A stretch of 35,442 nucleotides of DNA from NCBI GenBank assembly GCA_026391845.1, contig JAPLDG010000315.1, positions 1 to 35,442 on the forward strand. The letters are read 5' to 3'. Below are positions 32,344-35,442 of the stretch, in pieces (the stretch's first letter is position 1; the number at the start of each line of letters is the position of its first letter). The position numbers and the translations under genes were made by a program. The notes beneath the pieces were generated by a model that saw nothing but the letters and a program-made list of their open reading frames with translations, was not told the origin of the DNA and searched no databases. The DNA is from Bacteroidota bacterium. Lineage in GTDB: Bacteria; Bacteroidota; Bacteroidia; Bacteroidales; FEN-979.

Positions 32344-33272
32344 ACTTCTGTCCGATTACATATGCTCCCTGTGGAGATAATTTATACAGCAAGGCCGGGC
32401 TTAGACTTTTATCGCCCGACTTGATGATGCTGAAAGAACTTGCCTATACAGCCGAAGAGCAGAGAAGAGAAGCATATAACCGGGCAACAAAGATGTCTGT
32501 TCAGGGAGTACAACCCAAGTTAAGTGCAAAATTGAGCATCAAAGACGGGGGATTTGAAATTGTTGATACTGGCGGAAAATATATCCTCAAACCTCAGCAT
32601 CATATTTATCCTGAAATGCCAGAGAATGAGGACCTGACCATGAGGCTTGCAAATGAGATTGGCCTGGATGTTCCATTACACGGTTTGATCTGGTCAAAAG
32701 ACCACACACTAACATACTTCATCAAACGGTTTGACAGAAGAGGACAGTGCGATAAAGTGCCAATCGAAGATTTTGCGCAGTTGGCTGGCATGAGTCGGGA
32801 CACAAAGTATGACTATAGCATGGAAAAGGTTGTTACTGTAATCGATGATTTCTGTACGTTCCCTTCGGTTGAAAAAGTGACTCTGTTCAAACTTACTATC
32901 TTCAATTATCTGGTTGGTAATGAAGACATGCACCTGAAAAACTTCTCTGTTATAACCGAAGATGGCAAAGTAACACTATCGCCATGTTACGACCTTGTCA
33001 ATTCGACCATAGAATATAAGAAACAGGATGAAGAAATTGCTTTGCCTCTTAAAGGGAAAAAGAAACACCTGACCCGCAACATTCTGGTTAACTATTTTGG
33101 CATGGAACGATGCGAGCTGACTACAAAGAGTGTTGACAAAGTACTTGAAGCAATCTCCTTAAGTGTTCCAACATGGAAGGAATTGATAGATCGTAGCTTC
33201 TTGTCAAATGAAATGAAAGTAAAATACCATGGTTTGTTGGAAACAAGGCTCGAAATTTTGAGGATACTTTAA
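32340..33272 (+). CDS. hipT: HipT: HipA-type serine/threonine kinase toxin lacking the N-subdomain
   Basis: The 310-residue protein holds the HipA core: a Gly-rich-loop analogue KMSVQGVQPKLS with Ser53 (the autophosphorylation position), ATP Lys84 in KYILKPQ, LTMRLANEIGLDVP, the catalytic segment NEDMHLKNF (Asp196, Asn201), and SPCYDLVN with the metal-binding Asp218. The first HipA subdomain is absent, being supplied by the adjacent hipS. All key residues are present, so it is likely active. Described relatives phosphorylate aminoacyl-tRNA synthetases (GltX for HipA, TrpS for HipT); the target here is unknown, though gltX and glnS both lie in this window. E. coli HipT has a second Ser two residues after the first; here that position is Gln. 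Confidence 0.9.
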   Translation: MNFCPITYAPCGDNLYSKAGLRLLSPDLMMLKELAYTAEEQRREAYNRATKMSVQGVQPKLSAKLSIKDGGFEIVDTGGKYILKPQHHIYPEMPENEDLTMRLANEIGLDVPLHGLIWSKDHTLTYFIKRFDRRGQCDKVPIEDFAQLAGMSRDTKYDYSMEKVVTVIDDFCTFPSVEKVTLFKLTIFNYLVGNEDMHLKNFSVITEDGKVTLSPCYDLVNSTIEYKKQDEEIALPLKGKKKHLTRNILVNYFGMERCELTTKSVDKVLEAISLSVPTWKELIDRSFLSNEMKVKYHGLLETRLEILRIL

Positions 33273-33338
33273 TCATTTGATTGGGCGGAATCGCACCAGT
33301 AGCCAATAGCTGATGGACCTTTAATACTAAAAGACCCT

Positions 33339-33369
33339 TCCCCGGCCCCTTGAAGGAGAGGGCCGGGGA
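33339..33369. terminator. Strong GC-rich hairpin after hipBST
   Basis: TCCCCGGCCC (33339-33348) pairs with GGGCCGGGGA (33360-33369), a perfect 10-bp stem with an 11-base loop. No T-run follows, so it may be a dispersed hairpin rather than a classical terminator; similar 'ccccggccct' hairpins recur in Bacteroidota intergenic DNA. Confidence 0.5.
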
Positions 33370-33490
33370 GAAGTCATTGTAACAAAGGAATTTGTAAAAT
33401 TTAATTCTTTTAATACCCAAATAATTTGCCCATTACTTCGACTTCGCTCAGCACAAGCAGCGTGTATTTGTTAAATAGCTAAATGGATAA

Positions 33491-34083
33491 TTAAAAAGCC
33501 CGCACAGGTCGTACTAAAAACCCGCCGTACTTAGCGGCATAGTTCTGGTCGGTGCCGCAGAAGTACATGTACAACGCGTTGCCTGCATCGTACTCGGTGG
33601 AACTCCAATAAGGATTACAGTCAAAGCCGCCAAATCCAAGATTATTCATCGCCCAAAGTTTAGCCAACTCATCCTTGCTCGGCAAATACCAGTCGGTATA
33701 GCTTCCGCCGCTGTAGGCTCGTGCCAGGCCTGCAGCAGTATAACTGCCAGTCTGGGCGATGATGTTGTTGGTGTTTGCTAAGCCTGTCCCGATGGCAGTG
33801 CTTGTCCCCCCTGGTACGGAGGTGCCTTGGTAGGCAGTATAAACCCAGTTTCTGTCACCTTGGTCGGCAGTAGCGGTTATTAAACCATGGGTCTCTCCTG
33901 ATATGTAACCCGGGTCGCCTGGTTGCAAAATGTAAGCTAATATTCCTCCCCCGTAACTTTGGCCGATAGCCAATGCCACAGGCGTTACTGAATTGGAAGC
34001 AGTGCTTGCCGCACCTGTACCGGCTGCATTGGTAGCTTTAACGGTAAAAGTATAAGCTGTGCCATTGGTCAGCCCGGTTACGA
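33491..34083 (-). pseudogene. C-terminal half of a chimeric surface protein: fibronectin-III end plus DUF1566/Lcl domain
   Basis: On the minus strand the frame is open upstream of the first Met-like codon (a GTG at 33979), back to about 34083. It encodes the end of a fibronectin-III domain, IIVTGLTNGTAYTFTVKATN, then SNSVTPVALAIGQSYGGGILAYIL, and a complete DUF1566-type domain (GSYTDWYLPSKDELAKLW, PYWSSTEYDAG, GGFLVRPVRAF). No start, signal peptide or promoter of its own exists. It follows the gene fragment at 34084-34956 one frame off, so as sequenced it cannot be made as a fusion. Confidence 0.82.
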
Positions 34084-34956
34084 TTATGGTCCGCTTCCGC
34101 TGAGCAATGCACTGTTGAATTCACCATAATTGCCAGTGCTTAAAGCATCGTTCCAGATGCTCATCACGTAGCCGCCGCCACTTTCAATCAATTTACTCCT
34201 GTCCCATCCGCTTGCAGCTTTCCAGTCGATGGCCGAAGGATACGGGTTTCCGACAAGATTATAGTATTTGTAAACCCCTGTGCCGCTTTTTGTAATCGCG
34301 GGCGAAACCGTTCCGGCGTTCAGGTTTCCCTGAAACTGTTTTGTTGGATTGAGTGCCAGATATTCAATGAGATATCCTTTCCCTCCTGAAAAATTGGTAC
34401 TCCCGTTTGCCGTATTCCAGGAAGTGCCTGAAGTGCTTTTAAAATTGACCCATTCGCCGGTTGTTTCGTACCAGGCATAGAAGTCGTACGACGTAGCCGG
34501 GGCAGGGGTAAAACCACCGCTGATGGCCTGACCAGCAACCGGCGATGAAAGTAAATGCCATGCCTGGGATATGCCGGTGATGTACCGGTTTACGGTAGCA
34601 GGCACGGTTACCGTACCGTTTATCAGCGATCCGGTGCCGGTGGCATCGGAATTTAGAACCAACCCGCCAACCCCGGCGTTGTTGGTAAGCGAGCCTGATA
34701 CCGTCAGGTAATTAAGCGCCGGAATGGTGAGCGAAGCGTCTGCTTCAATTTTAAGGTTGGCCATGGCAACCGGGGTGGTAGCGGCCGGGCTGGTAAGGGT
34801 GAAAGCGCCGTTATCAACCACCCAATAACTGCCTGTTTCGCATACAATCCTGGCGCCGGATTCAGCTTTTATTACCCCTTGAGCGAAAGAGGAAAATTGA
34901 ATTAATGCCGGGAGGATTAATACCAGAAGTCTGATCATTGGTTTATTCTTTTTCAT
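34084..34956 (-). pseudogene. N-terminal half of a chimeric secreted protein
   Basis: The start is set at 34956 (MKKNKPMIRLLVL, then a signal peptide ending SSFAQG); an upstream Met at 35025 only adds non-signal residues. Following are LKIEADASLTIPALNYLTVSG, a beta-helix-like start, and a region ending ISVWND-type motifs, here VMSIWNDALSTGNYGEFNSA, that in related T9SS-exported proteins continues into a conserved GFMVKA segment. Instead it ends abruptly in LLSGSGP and a stop. In the next frame the DNA continues into the fibronectin-III sequence of 33491-34083, so the original C-terminus is missing. Confidence 0.8.
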
Positions 34957-35095
34957 TTTTTTGATTTTAGGTACTGAGTGGATAAATGAGTAAATCCGAA
35001 TTCTGCTTTGATTACCGGGCTTCATTGATTAATCTATCATCTGTTAAGATAAGTTGCACTAGTATAATAAAAAAGCAAAAAACAACCAACCAAAA

Positions 35096-35147
35096 GGTTA
35101 GCAAATGGTTAACAAGGCGCGGAAAAAGGTTAGCAAAAGGTTAACAA
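35096..35147. repeat. Four GGTTARCAA repeats on a 11/21/11-bp spacing
   Basis: GGTTAGCAA starts at 35096 and 35128; GGTTAACAA starts at 35107 and 35139. The starts are 11, 21 and 11 bases apart, or one, two and one helical turns, so all four face the same side of DNA. The site lies upstream of the minus-strand surface gene (start 34956) and downstream of the LuxR gene, where an operator array would sit. Confidence 0.6.
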
Positions 35148-35162
35148 GGGTTTCGTAAACCC
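35148..35162 (-). terminator. Small hairpin after the LuxR gene
   Basis: GGGTTTCGTAAACCC is a 6-bp stem with a 3-base loop, downstream of the LuxR stop codon on the minus strand. The following sequence is not a run of T, so termination is weak at best. Confidence 0.4.
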
Positions 35163-35176
35163 TCGCTCAGCACAGT

Positions 35177-35442
35177 TTAAAATGCCATCAGATAACTATG
35201 AAGATTATCCGTCAGGGAAAGGCCAAGTTTTTTACGGAGCCTTGAACGGGCAACTTTAACGCTTTCAGGGGTGAGAAATAATAAGTTGGCAATATCCTTG
35301 GTGTTCATTCCAAGTTTCAGGAAAATACTGAGTTTAACCTCACCCGGGCTAAGTTCGGGATGGGTTTCAGCAAGTACCTGAACATAACCGCTGTGAACGG
35401 TCTCAAAGGAAAGCTGGAACCGTTGCCAGTTGTCGTGAATTA
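35177..35442 (-). CDS. LuxR-type helix-turn-helix regulator, C-terminal part (partial)
   Basis: The frame runs off the right edge; the 88 residues present end at TAA (35177-35179). LSPGEVKLSIFLKLGMNTKD, IANLLFLTPESVKVARSRLR and KKLGL form a GerE/LuxR DNA-binding domain. In Bacteroidota such tails usually end TPR- or two-component-type regulators, but the N-terminal part is outside the window. It is on the same strand as, and upstream of, the chimeric surface gene. Confidence 0.85.
   Translation of the reverse strand, partial: IHDNWQRFQLSFETVHSGYVQVLAETHPELSPGEVKLSIFLKLGMNTKDIANLLFLTPESVKVARSRLRKKLGLSLTDNLHSYLMAF

Overview
The window reads as a chromosomal segment of a Bacteroidota bacterium, probably close to the Bacteroidales and probably environmental. 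The support is indirect but consistent: TAnnTTTG promoter -7 boxes, weak Shine-Dalgarno sequences, family content (DUF5777 beta-barrel, DUF4175 protein, GldH-like lipoprotein, FISUMP/DUF1566 surface proteins, both GlnS and GltX), and many lipoprotein signal peptides. A perfect 16-bp parS site beside mnmG, with a near-perfect second copy 2.6 kb away, places the segment near the replication origin.

Layout. (1) 1-182: tail of a Crp/Fnr-type regulator, followed by two FNR-like boxes exactly two helical turns apart. (2) 439-8885, plus strand: an electron-transfer locus. It encodes a hexaheme lipoprotein with a collagen-like spacer, a monoheme lipoprotein, a DUF5777 beta-barrel, a soluble monoheme cytochrome, a membrane-anchored heptaheme cytochrome, a b-type cytochrome (frameshifted in this sequence), a Tat-exported four-cluster iron-sulfur protein, an NrfD-type quinone-interacting membrane protein and a membrane-anchored Ig-like protein. 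No molybdopterin or other catalytic subunit is encoded, so it looks like a quinone-linked periplasm-to-surface electron conduit of unknown acceptor. (3) 8920-9372: a stand-alone riboflavin kinase domain. (4) 21645-9361, minus strand: DUF4175 protein, ATPase-like protein, YbeY, MnmG, lipoprotein, methyltransferase, a very large NtrY-like histidine kinase and a GldH-like lipoprotein. (5) 21.75-21.95 kb: a composite palindromic REP-like element. (6) 22.1-30.9 kb: gltX, a small secreted protein, a decayed DUF4143 gene, two surface proteins sharing an N-terminal cassette, a 55-codon relic of a DNA methyltransferase, a lipase-like lipoprotein, and glnS followed by tRNA-Gln(CTG). (7) 31.1-33.3 kb: folB, tRNA-Cys and a tripartite hipB-hipS-hipT toxin-antitoxin operon with two matching operators. 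(8) 33.5-35.4 kb: a chimeric, out-of-frame surface-protein gene and the tail of a LuxR-type regulator.

The strongest candidate for an undescribed system is the cytochrome/NrfD locus with its FNR-like control region. The proposed electron path is menaquinol to NrfD, the iron-sulfur protein and/or cytochrome b, then the heptaheme cytochrome, soluble cytochrome c, and finally the beta-barrel with the heme lipoproteins. This path is inferred from domains and gene order only. All gene calls come from reading the sequence and recognising families; no database search was run.
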